NCBI GenBank assembly: GCA_010093485.1
Contig: MU001503.1
Span: 380,224 to 444,223, forward strand
Direction: 5' to 3'
DNA from: Karstenula rhodostoma CBS 690.94
Lineage: Eukaryota > Ascomycota > Dothideomycetes > Pleosporales > Didymosphaeriaceae
Length of the DNA stretch: 64,000 nucleotides
Within the stretch, counting starts at the first letter, position 1. Every line of letters starts with the position of its first letter. A program made the position numbers and the translations under genes. This document shows, one piece after another, positions 10,393-22,378 of the stretch. The notes beneath the pieces were generated by a model. It ran no database searches and was not told where the DNA came from. It worked only from the letters and a program-made list of their open reading frames with translations.

Positions 10393-11781
10393 CTACACAT
10401 GAACAGGCATTCCTGAGTACTGCTTCAACAACTGCCACCTATCCCGGTGAAAGCCCCTTGGCAATAGCATCTTCACCCAAGGTCCAATGTGCTGTGCTAT
10501 AGGAGAGGTGATAACGGTAGTGAGCATGCTTATAATTTTTAAGCCCCATGCACTCTGAGGGAAAAGTACTTGAGGCATTCCAGGCACCAGCCTCTGACAA
10601 TGGTCTGAAAACGGCCGCAAGGTGGTGACGTAACGTTGCAGAGCTGCAGGTATGTCTGAGGGCGAGCTTGCTATCTCGCCAGCGAGTACATACGAGCCGA
10701 CAATAGCGAGCGTGGTTCCCTGAAGAGTCAGCCTGCTTCAGATAGGGGAGGAGCCTTCGAGCTTACCATCCCGGAGAGTGGCGAGGGACAATACCCGGCG
10801 TCACCCAGCAGCGCAACTCTGCCCTTGGCAAAGCCTTCCTCGCCCATCTTCACTTGCACTATCTCCTGTATGTAGAAATCCTCCGTTGTCGTCATGCTGT
10901 TCAGGATTCTTTGGCTTTCCCACCCCGCGCCTTCAAACTCTTTCGCTAACCATTTCTTCGCACCTTCTTCATCTCTCTTTTTCACGAGGTTTTCGATTTC
11001 ACTGAAGCGCTTGAGATCCCAGTCGACTACTCCCATGAGAGCGCGTGTGTCGTTGTACGGTGAAGGCCGTGTGCACAGAAGTCGACCTCGCGTCGCTGGG
11101 TACCACTGTGCCCACTGCCCGTCACTCTCGATTCGCGGAATGGTGAAGAACGCCATGTACTCGCCTAGCCGGCGGAGGTAGTCGCCATTCTGCGGTCCGT
11201 GGCCGAATGCTAGACGACGCGTTTGCGACATCTGGCCGTCTGCGCCGACAACGACATCGTAATATGCTTGCGGGAGATGGTTTGCAAAAGTGACGTGGAC
11301 CTTGTCTGCTTGCGCGTCTTGCACGAGGTCGTTGATGGTCTCGTTGAAGATGTATTCAATGTTCTTCATGTCCTTTGTCGCATCGTAGAAGATGTTTGCT
11401 AGATCGGCTCGGAGTATCTCGTACCTGTGTTAGGTTAGCATCCTTTCCGCACACAGGGTGCAAGTCCACTTACTCGCTGGTAAAGCTCTGGTTCTTATCG
11501 TCTCCAGTCGCTGCTATCCGGGATTTGGACACGCCGTCCGAGTACACAAACTCGAACCCAACCTCCGTCGTGTTTTTGTTTCGTATCGCCTGTTCAAGAC
11601 CCATCGCTTTCATAACATCAACGGCTGCACCTCGAATGTCCACTGCTTGGCCTGAAGTTCTTGGTTCAGGTGCGCGTTCGATGATAGTGATCTGGGCATC
11701 GATCTTTGCCTTGTTCAGCCACCAGGCGAGGCAGGAACCTGCTATACCACCTCCAGATACGAGGATCTTGAGCGGAGCCAT
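10393..11781 (-). CDS. FAD-dependent monooxygenase (TetX/UbiH-like)
   Basis: 430 residues from exons 11781-11474, 11424-10767 and 10719-10393. Introns are 11425-11473 (GTAAGT...ACAG, phase 2) and 10720-10766 (GTAAGC...TTCAG, phase 0). The N-terminus has the Rossmann dinucleotide motif GGGIAG (residues about 10-15) followed by IIERAPEPRTSGQAVDIRG. The second FAD motif GDAGYCPSPLSGMGTTLA spans the second splice junction, which confirms the join. This group hydroxylates aromatic or polyketide substrates using NAD(P)H and oxygen; the substrate here is unknown. No signal peptide, so likely cytosolic. It is convergent with the AA9 gene, 276 bases apart, and no biosynthetic partner is visible. Confidence 0.87.
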
Positions 11782-12626
11782 ATTGTTGTAGATGGAAATG
11801 AAGAGAGGTAGAATTCAGAATTTGTGTCGGAATCGACCATAAATATACCCAATGTCCCATCGTAGCGGTACAGCCATTATATACTGCATTAGTTCCGAAG
11901 CTGTGTTACTGTTACCTCCGGATTTTGATTGCATGTCGAGGTGTCGTCTCCGCCCCATGACGCGACTATTTTCGGGTTTGTTCGGTCTCGGGGCTACCGT
12001 GACGCGACTCCGACTACGACCGAACGACCACCCAACTACAGAGGATAGACCACTAAGTCGATGCATTGAGCTCATCGGGATATTGAATGATCCGTCGATA
12101 CGACTCCTGCGATGCGCGAATTTGCGTAGGCGTCTCCGAGCTGCTGCAATCCTGTGGATCCGCGGCTGTGCACAATGAGATTTCTCTCGCACCTCGCTTA
12201 TATCTCTCGCATTCGTCGTTTCGTACAGAACATCGGAAGTCGAACGAAATCAGGTGCCGTTTAGCCTACAAAAACTGCAAATGAATAGTCTCTGGATCGG
12301 CTCAAGACCTATCAACCGAAAACCTGTTCGAAACATACTGTTCCGAGAAGTCATGATACTACACGCCTACAGGAGATGTGTTTAGGGCCGTCATAGAGAT
12401 GTAGCCTCTTCCTTGAGCATTAACACTATATCTTCTGAGATTATACTTTTGATAGCTTTAAGGCGCTGTTGAGCCTGCTCAACGATCATCCTGGAACTCC
12501 TTTTCCCGATCCTCATATACCATAGGTATTCTTCTCGCAGTTGTCGAATCAAAACCCTCAAACACGGGTGTGCTCCGTCACCTCTACGGCACTCGCACCG
12601 GCTAAAGGACGCTTGGCTTCATCCTT
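11782..12626. other. Intergenic, no supported gene
   Basis: Upstream region of the FAD monooxygenase and downstream region of the Ala-rich gene. Only short unsupported open frames. Confidence 0.4.
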
Positions 12627-13429
12627 TTACTCGGCCTGGTGGGCAGGAGGTGATGGTGCAGGTGGGCTAGCGAGGTGTTCGGTTACTGCAGCAGCAGTCT
12701 CAGCGGGTAGGACGTGCTCAGCAGTGTTCGTGGCTTCGGCAACGACGGTGACGTTTCCGGCAGAGTGTATGGCCTCCGCTACACTCGTGCTCTGCGCAGC
12801 GGGCTCGTGGATAAGAGTCGCATTGTCCTTTGCAGCCGCTTCCTCTGCGGCCTTGGCAGCTGCGTCGGCGGCGGCTTTATCGGCAGCGGCTTCGGCTTCG
12901 AGCTTGGCCTTGTGCTCTGCTTCAGCTTTCGCAGCGGCTGGCAGGATGGTCAGTCATGGTGAAATCTAGGAACCATGGAAGTTGTATACCTTCTTGGGCT
13001 GCCTTGTCTTTGGCCTGAGCTTCAGCGACGTGCATCGCTTCCATTTGTGCAGCAGCTGGATCGCGGTCAACGAGAGGTTTTGGAGTAAGAGTTGAGAGCA
13101 TGTACCTTCTTGGGAAGCCTTGTCTTTGGCTTCGGCCTCCGCGATATGCATAGCCTCCATCTTCGCAGCGGCTGTGGAAATTCAGCAGTCTAACAGAGTG
13201 ATGTGGGACGACAGAACGAACCTTCCTGATGCGCTTTCTCCTTGGCTTCGGCTTCGGCGGCGTGCATTGCCTCCATGGCGTCTGCCTGCGCCTTCTGGTC
13301 CGCTGCTAGACTTGGTCAATAAGGAGGTATAGGTATGAGGACATGGACGACGAACCAGCCTTCTCTTCGGCAGCCTTCTCGGCATCAGCATCACCAGTGT
13401 CGGGCGCCTCGGGTGCAATTACGGGTGCA

Positions 13430-13461
<32 letters not shown>

Positions 13462-13632
13462 TGCAGCAGAGGGATGCCTGCAGGTAGGGGTGAAGGTTAG
13501 TCGTAGTAGCAACGAAGGGGGTCATAGAAACACATACGCAACAGCGGGTTCATCATTCTGGTTGGTTGGGAGCGGTACAGCGGCCACTAGAGACACAGAA
13601 AGGAGCGCGAGAAGAGAGTATGCGGTCTTCAT
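12627..13632 (-). CDS. Secreted Ala-rich repetitive protein built from duplicated exons
   Basis: No known family recognised. Six exons give 247 residues: 13632-13538, 13477-13356, 13305-13222, 13171-13106, 13055-12990 and 12937-12627. All introns are 50-60 bases with clean GT...AG ends. Residues 1-18 are a signal peptide (MKTAYSLLALLSVSLVAA). An Ala-Pro alternating linker follows, then three repeats of the pattern EAMHxAEAxAKxKAxQE, each on its own exon, and a fourth diverged unit begins the last exon. The duplicated exons all start and end in phase 1, so any number of copies keeps the frame. The repeats should form alpha-helix or coiled coil. The tail is Ala/Pro/Ser-rich. It is probably a cell-wall or extracellular structural protein; that is inference. 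Confidence 0.75.
12990..13305 (-). repeat. Tandemly duplicated phase-1 exons
   Basis: Exons 13305-13222 (84 bases), 13171-13106 (66) and 13055-12990 (66) encode versions of the same 22-residue unit, each beginning Ala-Ala and each ending in Gln-Glu plus a split Ala codon. They are separated by introns of 50, 50 and 52 bases (the last leading to the final exon). Intron sequences are not obviously alike, so the duplication is not very recent. Confidence 0.75.
13431..13464. repeat. GCGGGC hexanucleotide microsatellite (codes for Ala-Pro run)
   Basis: About five uninterrupted GCGGGC units inside exon 2 of the Ala-rich gene, read on the minus strand as alternating Ala-Pro codons. Length variation would change the linker without shifting the frame. 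Confidence 0.8.
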
Positions 13633-16433
13633 AATGTCGATAATGCGGATGCAAAGCGATTAAAAAGGCCTCAGGATTGGTAGTAGATTGATGATATAGT
13701 AAAACAACGTGTCGAGCTCTGCTCTGTAGAAGAATGTAAAGTAACGCGCTGCGCAACGAATATTGGATTAGAAGATCAAAGAAGAGAAAACTGAACAGGT
13801 TGATGATGAGCTCTCCGTAAATGCATGAGTGCTCGATATATACTCAGGCAAGGAAGCTCAGACCTGGGGCATGAGGGTGTTCCAAGAGTTGACGTCGTAC
13901 CGTGCGCCATCTGGCCAACTAGGATCATCCGGAGCGTTTGGGGGGAGTTTCCTGAGTGCCTAGGGATGCCTGAGACGTTCACAGACGTTGCAGGAATAGG
14001 TGGGATTTTCGATTGCTTGACCAATCACACGATGCGCGCAAGAAAAGAAGAACATGATCGAAACGAGTATTCGGACCCATCGACGTCTTGGCCCAACAGC
14101 AGTTGTTAGAAATGTCATAGCCAAGTTAGCTGCGGGAGGAATGACACCACTTTGACAGTCGCGAAATGGGGCTGTGGCGCGGAAAGCCGGACTCGTGAAG
14201 CGTGTCGCGTCTCGGAAAACCTTTTCGGGAAGTGCACCACAGGCACGTCCACCTTCGTACACAGGATCATATACATGGACACCTGTGTTTTCTCTCGGCG
14301 GTATCATAAGAGATGACCAACGTCGGACGTGGTTTCATTGCAAGCTGAAAGTAGCTCGGTCGTGGTGATCACCGAGGATAATAGGTGGGTGTCTCGGAGT
14401 GCAGAGCCATAGGGGCACAATAAGAGTGTCTACCGCAGCTGTGAGAAGGGCTGGTATCGAGCTCATGGTCCAATGGAAATACTCTCTGCGTGTTCGAGCT
14501 ACAGTACCTCTGGTGGTGGAGAAAGCTCTGGAGACGGTCCAAGGCACCGCCTCTCACTAATTAGCATGTCATTATGGCAACAGAGGGTACAGAATGCTGA
14601 TGGCGAAAAACAACAATCGATCAAAGGCCAACTTGGACGCAGCGCAAAACAGACGCAAAGCTTGCGAACCAGCAAAGATACGCTGGGAGATTTCAAAGTT
14701 GGCTCAGCCTTAGAACGACTGCCCAATCGGCTCGGGGGAGCCATGCAAGGCGCGACAAGCAAATGAATTGAAAGAAAGGAGTTTGAAATTTCCTCATTGC
14801 TGCTGCCGCCCCAGCATTTGTTGGTGTCTGTTGGTGGCCTTTTATCGCTCCGGAGCGCTCCTCCGTCTTGCGGCGACGAGTTTCGGATCACGCTAGCCGG
14901 ATAGAAGACTAGCGCGGATCCTCCTTCCCCACTCCAGCTCAGATCCTCCGTCATCACTTCGAAATGACAGTCTTCTGCACGTCGACTATCGCAACATCTT
15001 CTACCTTCCATCACAATCCTTTGTTCCCCAACTGTGTACTCCTCTCAACGCGATAAAGTTTCTGCGCATCACTTTTCTCTTCTAATGCATCTTCAGGGCC
15101 TGGGCTTTACGCCGTCCCTCATGCAGCGACCGCGACGCCGGGCCTGGGCCGCCGGCTTCACTGGCAAGAGGCCCGCCTTAGCACCAGACACGCCGCGCGC
15201 CAGTTCTTCGCCAGTTCTGCAACAGGCTACGTGACTCGCCCGATGGTGTGGACTTGGTACCTTAGTTGCAAGTCGTTGACTGTAGAGCTGCGTGAACGCC
15301 CACCGTCAGTCCGCCAAACCACCCCAGCGGGCATTCCTCCAGAGTGCACGTGGAGAAAATCACGTCGCTGCACTACTGCAATGCAATGATTCTCCAACGG
15401 CGTTCGTGCAATGACTGGAACTGTACTTCAGGCCACCTAGCTACGCTGTTGAAGCCATGTCGACTGCACCATCCGTTTACAATGCATCTGCGCGAGGTAT
15501 CACGCCTGCCTGGGCTGACGCAGTTCATCAGCATGCTTTATGGGCCGGCTAGCGGTGTGGATTGCATAGCAGCCAATCTCCGCAAGCTTTGGTTGACTCG
15601 CGACAACATTTTGACCTCGTCGTTCAAAAAGTGGGTCTCTAGCAGGCCATAGCTATCTACTGCAGATTTGTCGCGCGGCCTAGTCGCACCCGGCGCGAAC
15701 GTTCGAGAGACCAAGCTGTGATTTCCTCCCAAGGCGTTTATGGGACGCGCCTAAGAAGATGACCCCAGGCGTTCTCCCTGAGCCAACACGCTTGATAAGA
15801 CTGTTGGTACACAGACACGGGACGTTCGTATTCGCACTTCTGTCTGCACAGGTATCGTCAACGCACATCCTAATCCCCCTATCGAATAGCTCGCTTGCAC
15901 AACGGGCGATTCGCACTTCTGGGCGATTGATACGGGCAGATGATGTTTTGCTAAGATACCAGGTTGATGACACGCTACTGTGATGAGAATGCACCATCTC
16001 TCCGTAGGTTTGCTGGTCCACCAGAAAGATGTTTCCCGTTTCTCAGCGATCTCCAGCGCAACGGGTGCATGGCCGCTGTCACTCCAAGGATGCACCCACA
16101 AGCGGCACGCAAGCACTAAGGTCTAGCGCTGAACGCGGCAGCGGCTGAGCAAACCTTATGTGGGTACATCATGTACCGTACATGCACAGGGGACGTGCTC
16201 CCCAGTACTCGGTCCCTGTCTATCTGCCCGATAATTCCATAGCCCGTCGCGAGTGAGGCTAGCAAGTACCTCGGAGGTCAGGTTAGGACCTAGCAGGCTA
16301 CAAATGGCGCGCGCGTGAAACAATGCCACGTGCAAGCTGCACATTCAAAAAGAAATCAGATCCGGCGCCCATTTGACAATCCTTTGGGTCCCCTCGTTCG
16401 CTTCCTGACTTGCGGAGCCAAGCTTTTCAGATC
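13633..16433. other. Long intergenic stretch, no supported gene
   Basis: 2.8 kb with many medium open frames on both strands, the longest being 171 codons on the minus strand at 14499-15014. None has a domain, a believable splice partner or a clean start context. It probably holds the promoter and 5' UTR of the ankyrin gene. I found no repeat or RNA gene. Confidence 0.45.
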
Positions 16434-19400
16434 ATGGCTCCTCCGAAGACCCTCGAGCTGTGCAACAAGGTCACTACGCAAGGCAACAGCATCTCCATAC
16501 GCATGTTAGAATACCTTTCCTCGGCCAAAAATCCTGTCCATGGTATCCAAACCTTCGCAAACGAGTTCCTCGAGCTGAGCCGCCTTATCTGGTCAATTGA
16601 AGCTGGCTTGACAGAATCATCCCACAAGCACAATGCCATCCCTGCTGAGGTCACCCAAGAACTCGACAAGCAATTCCGTAGGATCCACGATGAGTTCATG
16701 GTCGTCAACCAGATGATGTTGAAATTCCTAGACAACGAGAACAAGAAGGGAGGCGGCTTCGGAAGAGCATTCCGGATGATGTTCGCCGACACCGACGTGG
16801 ACAAGATTCGAAACACGTTGATGAAGAGCCGTGACCAGTTGAAGATGAGCTCTGCCATGTTCCGATGGTCGCTTGGAGACGCGAAAGCCGATTCGCAAAT
16901 GGCTATCGGCTACACTGGACTGATCGCAGCTCTCGAGCGCCTCAACCCAGGCAGGGGCAACATCCTTATGCCGATGCAACCACCACCGACCTCGTCACCA
17001 CCCGAGGTCCCGTCAAAGCAACCCTCCGTGCAGGCTCTTTCAATTGATCATAGGTCGCTTGATCACAAATCGATTGATCACAGATCGATGGATCATTTGT
17101 CTATGCACCGAGCACCGCTTGGTGGAATCGACCGTGTCCCGTCTAATATCGAACTACATCGCCCTCACACGCCGCTACGAGACCGGCCATCGCTCCAGGA
17201 CTTCCGCAGGGACGATAGGAGAGACGATTCTGGCATTGCGTCCGGCATGGTCGATATCCAGAATCACTGGCGCGCTCCTAGCGTGAGATCGAGCAGCTCC
17301 GTCCGTGATACAATGTACCAGCACAATGGCCAATACCATGGACAGCCCGGCTATGGGGAACACTCATCAGACGACTCGATGAGGTCGCGTACCTATATCG
17401 ACGACGATATGCAGCACCTCTCGATCCAAGAACGGTACTCTGTCGAACAAGCGCATTCGAGGCAGCCAGACGGCCCAATTGGGTCGCAATGGGTCCCCAG
17501 ACAACAGGGCGGCTCCATTCCGGCGGGTGGAAAGGGTGCTCTCGCTGACGCCGTGTACCAAAAGAAGCATCGAATCCTTGAACAGATGCTTGAAGGTGGC
17601 GCCAGAGCGGATCCGCGGCTGGAAGCTACTATGCTACGGACAGCGGTACAGAATCGCGACGCTGACAGCCTCGCCTTACTTCTGAGGTACGGTGCAAATG
17701 CTGATGGGCCGGACAAGGACGATGTTACGGCTCTTCTCACGGCAACCGAGACTTCGTTCTTCGAAGGAGCGAAGCTACTATTGAAGGCCGGGGCCGACCC
17801 CAATCTGTCCGCGGGGTCCAATTCCGAATCTCCTTTCTGTAGGGCGGCTTGCGATAACCGCATTGATTTGGTTCAGCTGATGCTTGCGCACGGCGGAGAT
17901 GCAGGTTCCATCATGGAGAACGGCAACACAGCACTTGTTCAGTGCATGAACAAGACAGTCTCGCCTAGGCTGGTAGAGCTTTTGTTGAAATCCGGTGTCG
18001 ATGCCAACGCGAAGAACGGCGAGGGCACTACCGCGCTATTCCAAGCTATCCAAGTCAATCGAGTGGATCTCATGACGGTGTTGCTTGACAACGGTGCCGA
18101 CCCTAACCTGCCTGGGCCCAAGCACCCTCTTTGGCCTAGCGCATACAAGCCAAAGGTTCTCCAGCTCATGCTATCTCGCGGTGCTGACTGCAAAAAGACA
18201 CCTGGGATTATGGAGCTTGCATCAAGTCTTAAGAAGCTGGAATCCATTCAGGTTCTCATGCAATCAGGTGTTTCCCCCAATGTTAGGAAAGACGGCATCT
18301 ACACGCCTCTTTGCTCAGCGATTCGGGATAACAGCCGAGACATCGTTACCTACCTTCTCGAACACGGTGCGGACCCTAACCTCAATGCCGCCGAGTATCC
18401 AGCCTTCAAATGCATAACACATGATCGAGTACACTTCCTGCCCCAGCTCCTGGCCGCCGGCGTCGATCTACGCAAACCCAAGGGCATCGTGGAAACCGCT
18501 GTTGCGCACAACAACAAGGACGCACTAATGTGGCTACTGGATCAAGGCGTGTCTCCCAACGACCGCAGTCCCGAAGGAAACACGGCGCTCACTACCGCTA
18601 TCCGTGAGGAACGCATCGAGATGGTGGACTTGCTTCTCGCCAATGGAGCTGATCCAGCCATCCGCGGTGCAGATTGGCCTCTATGCATGGCTGTCAAGCA
18701 TCCCGCTATCCTCAAGAAACTTCTCGCTGCTACGCCCAACCCCCGCGCCTTCCGCGGAATCGTCGAGATGGCTGTCGTTGCTAACCAGTTGGAAAGCATC
18801 AAGATGCTTCTCGCAGCGGGTATCAGCGTAGAAGACAAGAACTGCGGGGTTTTCTCGCCACTCACGACGGCCATTCGTGAACGCCATAAGATCATCGTCC
18901 GTTACCTGCTCGATGAAGCCAACGCTGACCCGAACGCACCGGGCGAGCACCTGCCCTTGGTCAAAGCTCTCCGCAGATTGTTGCCTGGCGACACTGAGAT
19001 TCTGCAAATGCTGCTTACGCGTGGCGCCGACATCAACAAGATGCACCGTGGATGGAACGCAGTCCTGCAAGCCGTTGAGAACGGCGATGCCGACATCCTG
19101 CGCCTGCTCATTGAGAAGGGCGGCACCGTGGACCTCCAAGCAATCAACGAGGAAGGCCGTCCGGTCATCGACCTTGTTTCAGAGAGAGGTTGGGAGGAAG
19201 GCTTGGCGCTACTGTTCCCTAATGCGCAAACGAGGCAGAAGCAGTAGGTACATCGTACGCACAACCAAGCTTTTTCTTGTCTGGACGCACCAGTGACCTG
19301 ATGCTGACCCAATAGCAGCAGGCGAAGCGTGTCATTGAGCAGTTGGCGATGGATCACCGATGCAGTCGCCAAAGATTACCAAGGCAAGGTCATGGATGAC

Positions 19401-19481
19401 GATGACTGTGTAAGTCAGTCCAGCGGCACATTGCCGGGATCGAAAGAAGAAAGGAAGTCAAGACAGTTGGAGGCCTTGTAA
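16434..19481 (+). CDS. Large ankyrin-repeat protein with helical N-terminal domain
   Basis: The main exon opens at ATG 16434 (MAPPKTLELC) and stays open to TAG at 19245-19247. Residues 1-160 look like a helical fungal N-terminal domain seen on ankyrin and NLR-like proteins. Around residues 203-225 there is an (S-x-D-H-x) repeat, then a disordered stretch. From about residue 370 to the end there are about 15 ankyrin repeats with GADPN/GVSPN turns. A donor GTAGGT overlapping the stop (19244) and an acceptor TAG (19315, branch GCTGACC) would join in frame to 19316-19481 and add 55 residues (991 total) ending in QLEAL. Unspliced, the protein is 937 residues. Ankyrin arrays bind proteins; the partner is unknown. 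Confidence 0.8.
17041..17110 (+). repeat. Coding repeat Ser-x-Asp-His inside the ankyrin gene
   Basis: Five imperfect 15-base units around GATCA encode SIDHR, SLDHK, SIDHR, SMDHL and SMHR. The run lies in the disordered linker and is likely a slippage-prone tract. Confidence 0.6.
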
Positions 19482-19918
19482 GATGCTGGAACGGGAGTGA
19501 TAGTAATGTCTGCTGCAGACGGACTGGTTTGATTTGGCGTTGAAGGCTGTGTGTTCTAGCTTGATATCCCCGACATTTTCCTTTGTCACGTTATCTGTGT
19601 TCTTTTTGCACACAATGTATTCTATCGTAAATGTACTACACATTTTTTACTCTGACATGACAAAGCAACCTATTCTGATCATGACCTGCGTTTCGTGCTC
19701 ACGCTTTTCGAAACTTTGGTTCCGTCAATCATTACCATAGTGACATCGCGCATCTCCGACAGCAACTAGGATCAGGATTCAGAAAGATGACGTGTCATCT
19801 GGAACAATTACTCATGACTAGGATCGCGTGCCTTGCAAGATTGCCAGATCCATCCTGATCGCATCGGTCGTGCTTTCCTGCGAATAGGGCCGGCCGGCCG
19901 TCCCCAAAGCGCTCAATG

Positions 19919-19952
19919 TCACCTCTCAATTTCACCTCTCAATTTCACCTCT
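19919..19952. repeat. 13-base tandem repeat, 2.6 copies
   Basis: The unit TCACCTCTCAATT occurs twice exactly, plus a partial third copy. Intergenic. Confidence 0.8.
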
Positions 19953-20075
19953 GATGATTAGCCGCGCCCCGCACAGCCAACGGCCAACCGTCTCAACACA
20001 GACTAGCCTCACTGGTGCACAAAGAACCAGCCCATGTGTAATGTCAAATACACAAGACCAACCGTTCTCGCTGAA

Positions 20076-20112
20076 GCCTGCTCGCTACAGCCTGCTCGCT
20101 ACGGCCTGCTCG
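20076..20112. repeat. 14-base tandem repeat, 2.6 copies
   Basis: The unit GCCTGCTCGCTACA/G occurs twice, followed by a 9-base partial copy. Intergenic. Confidence 0.8.
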
Positions 20113-20696
20113 AACGTCGTTTCGTCCCCTGTACTGACCCACGCGATGGATCGTCCAATCTCGCTACACGTGGTAGATCGCAACGCTAATCGCTCCTCCC
20201 CTGCTATGTGGAGATAAATGCCGTAAGCGAGCACAGAGCCTCATACCGATTCTGGAGCAGGGAACATGTGCAGCTGTGGCGTTTGAGCGGCGGCATTCGC
20301 TGTTGGTGGCGTTGTGAGGGCGGCTGAACATGTCGCGGAGGATTTTGAGGGGAGACCCACAGTGGGTCAAGTGGAACCTGCTGGACCACAGTGGTTAATG
20401 ATGCTTGGGAAGATTTTTTGTTCTTGGATGCGTGAGGCTAGGGGAAAATTACTGGGTGCAAGAAGACGTCATGTTGGCGAGGTTACCAATCTTGCTGTGT
20501 CCTCACTGCGAAACCCTTCGATGGTATGTGTGGAAGAATGAAGTGTATTGTATTGCAATTTTCATTGTTGGTGAACAATGTCTTTGACGTATGTCTTATA
20601 TAACTTTTATCTCCTGCCTCTGCTTCCAGCTTCAAACAACGATCACAATCTCCTCTGCGACTACACGGCAGCAACAGCAGATTCCTGAGAGTAGTC

Positions 20697-21824
20697 ATGT
20701 CAACTGAACCGCGGCAAGTCTTACAGGAGCGCTTGGCTGCCATCTTCGCCGAGGCGAAAGAGCAAGGCCTAGATCAACACGATTTGCTCCCATTAGAAGT
20801 GCAGGATAACTTCCAGAATATGTTGCAAACTGCGAACAGTCGTATATCTTCACTCGAGGATGAAGCTGAGGAGATGAAAAAGAAGAATCTGGGTCTAGAG
20901 ACCCAGCTGAAGCGAGCTCAACAGACGCTAGAAACTAGAGATATTCCCGAAGATGCTAACCATCTGCAGGTTGAGCTCGACCTGACGAAGATTTCTGTAG
21001 ACTTTTACCGGCGCTTGATGAACGAAGCTGAAAACAGGGCTACCAACTACCAAGAAAAGTGGCAGGAGGCTCTTCGGAAGCAGACTGCTGCTGAAGCGGT
21101 TGACAAAAAGATCGACTATTTAAAGGCGGAAAACCGCGATTTACAACAGTCCAAGACCATGATTGCAGAAGAGTTGCGCAAGATGAAAGACCTCTACGAC
21201 AAACTTCGCGATAAAGACCTTGCCACGATCGTAGACAAAGAAGAAAAGCTCATGGCGTCGGAAAAGCAGCTTGGGGAGCTGAAAACCACGATCGAAGAGC
21301 TCGAGAACGAGAACAATGCTGTAGAGGAGCAGTATCACGAAGTGATGTCGTCGCTGGACGCTGTCGTCACTGAAACCACTGACGGTCTCAACGCCGCTAG
21401 AGCACACGCTCGTGCTGTCCAACAGCAAAAGAGCGCTACATTCTCTGAGATCCAGCCACTGCGCAAGTTCTTCGGCCATACAAACGATGTTCTCAACATC
21501 TACCAGGGCATCTTCAAGAAGTTGCTAAACCCTACAGAGCCTAACGTCACCATTCCATGCGACTTCAATGAGATGGTCACCGCTCGTCTGCACGCTGCTT
21601 CGGGAGAGTACGAGGCTTTTCTAACCGTGCGAGCTCTTCTTATGGCCGAAGGTCTATCCGATACCGAGCACTCAGAGCAGCTGGATGATCTTGCTACGTC
21701 TGCGCAGTACATGCACAAGAGTCTGGATCTCATCCGCGAAGACTTGGCCCAGTTCCTTTGGGCACTGCAACGTAGACCAGATCTTCCTAGGTTGATCCGC
21801 ATGAAGTTTAGTGTACTAATCTAA
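20697..21824 (+). CDS. Coiled-coil protein of unknown function
   Basis: Single exon, 375 residues, ATG at 20697 (MSTEPRQVLQ). Residues 45-220 are dense in Glu, Lys, Gln and Leu with heptad-like spacing, for example ISSLEDEAEEMKKKNLGLE and MASEKQLGELKTTIEELENE. This predicts a long coiled coil. The last 130 residues are more globular and helical, with no motif I recognise. No signal peptide or membrane segment. The strand is clear because the reverse strand offers only short frames. It is adjacent to another uncharacterised gene on the same strand. It could be a scaffold or cytoskeleton-linked protein, but that is only a guess from composition. Confidence 0.7.
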   Translation: MSTEPRQVLQERLAAIFAEAKEQGLDQHDLLPLEVQDNFQNMLQTANSRISSLEDEAEEMKKKNLGLETQLKRAQQTLETRDIPEDANHLQVELDLTKISVDFYRRLMNEAENRATNYQEKWQEALRKQTAAEAVDKKIDYLKAENRDLQQSKTMIAEELRKMKDLYDKLRDKDLATIVDKEEKLMASEKQLGELKTTIEELENENNAVEEQYHEVMSSLDAVVTETTDGLNAARAHARAVQQQKSATFSEIQPLRKFFGHTNDVLNIYQGIFKKLLNPTEPNVTIPCDFNEMVTARLHAASGEYEAFLTVRALLMAEGLSDTEHSEQLDDLATSAQYMHKSLDLIREDLAQFLWALQRRPDLPRLIRMKFSVLI

Positions 21825-22378
21825 TCGTCTAAACCCCCCAAAAAAAACCGTTCTGTCTCGTTTGTTCGAAGTAATCGACAAACATTACGAAATTCGAAAT
21901 TTTGTTTAGTGACTTTCACACAGAGCGCGCGGGCGTCTCCTGAGCATTTTCCTGTTACTTAATTCTCAATCCGTCTTTCAATGATAATATTCTATATTTC
22001 TTAGCATGTACAGTGATTCTTAACCTGTCAAGCCCTACTTCTTATTTCTAGCACATGTACACGCTGTAGGCAATGTGATTTGCGACTCCGTACGACTGCT
22101 TCTAGCGTGGACTTGTTTCCATGGATGCCTACTTAGACTTAAACCTGTTTTTCTCACTGTGAACACATGCTGTTGTTCTACTGCACATCTGGCTGAGACT
22201 GTTTTGAACTTGGTTTACACACGTAAACAAAATTAGTTTCATTGTGCATTGACATTGCTGACTGAAGTATTGTGACATTTCAAGGTGGAATTCATGAACA
22301 TCCATATAACCACAGCTTCTAGTTGTTATCTTCCCATCAAAACCCCTCACTGGACGACTCAGGCCAGGATCTGATAGA
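21825..22378. other. Intergenic, no supported gene
   Basis: AT-leaning spacer between two same-strand uncharacterised genes. It includes the 3' end of the first (a C/A-rich run just after its stop) and the promoter of the second. Confidence 0.4.

Larger units (their letters stand above)
19482..20696. other. Intergenic with two small tandem repeats
   Basis: No gene recognised in 1.2 kb. It holds a 13-base repeat near 19919 and a 14-base repeat near 20076, listed separately. Confidence 0.45.

Noticed and set aside
14499..15014. 171-codon minus-strand open frame in a long intergenic region
   Set aside because: Low-complexity Ser/Pro/Cys mix, no recognisable domain or splice partners.
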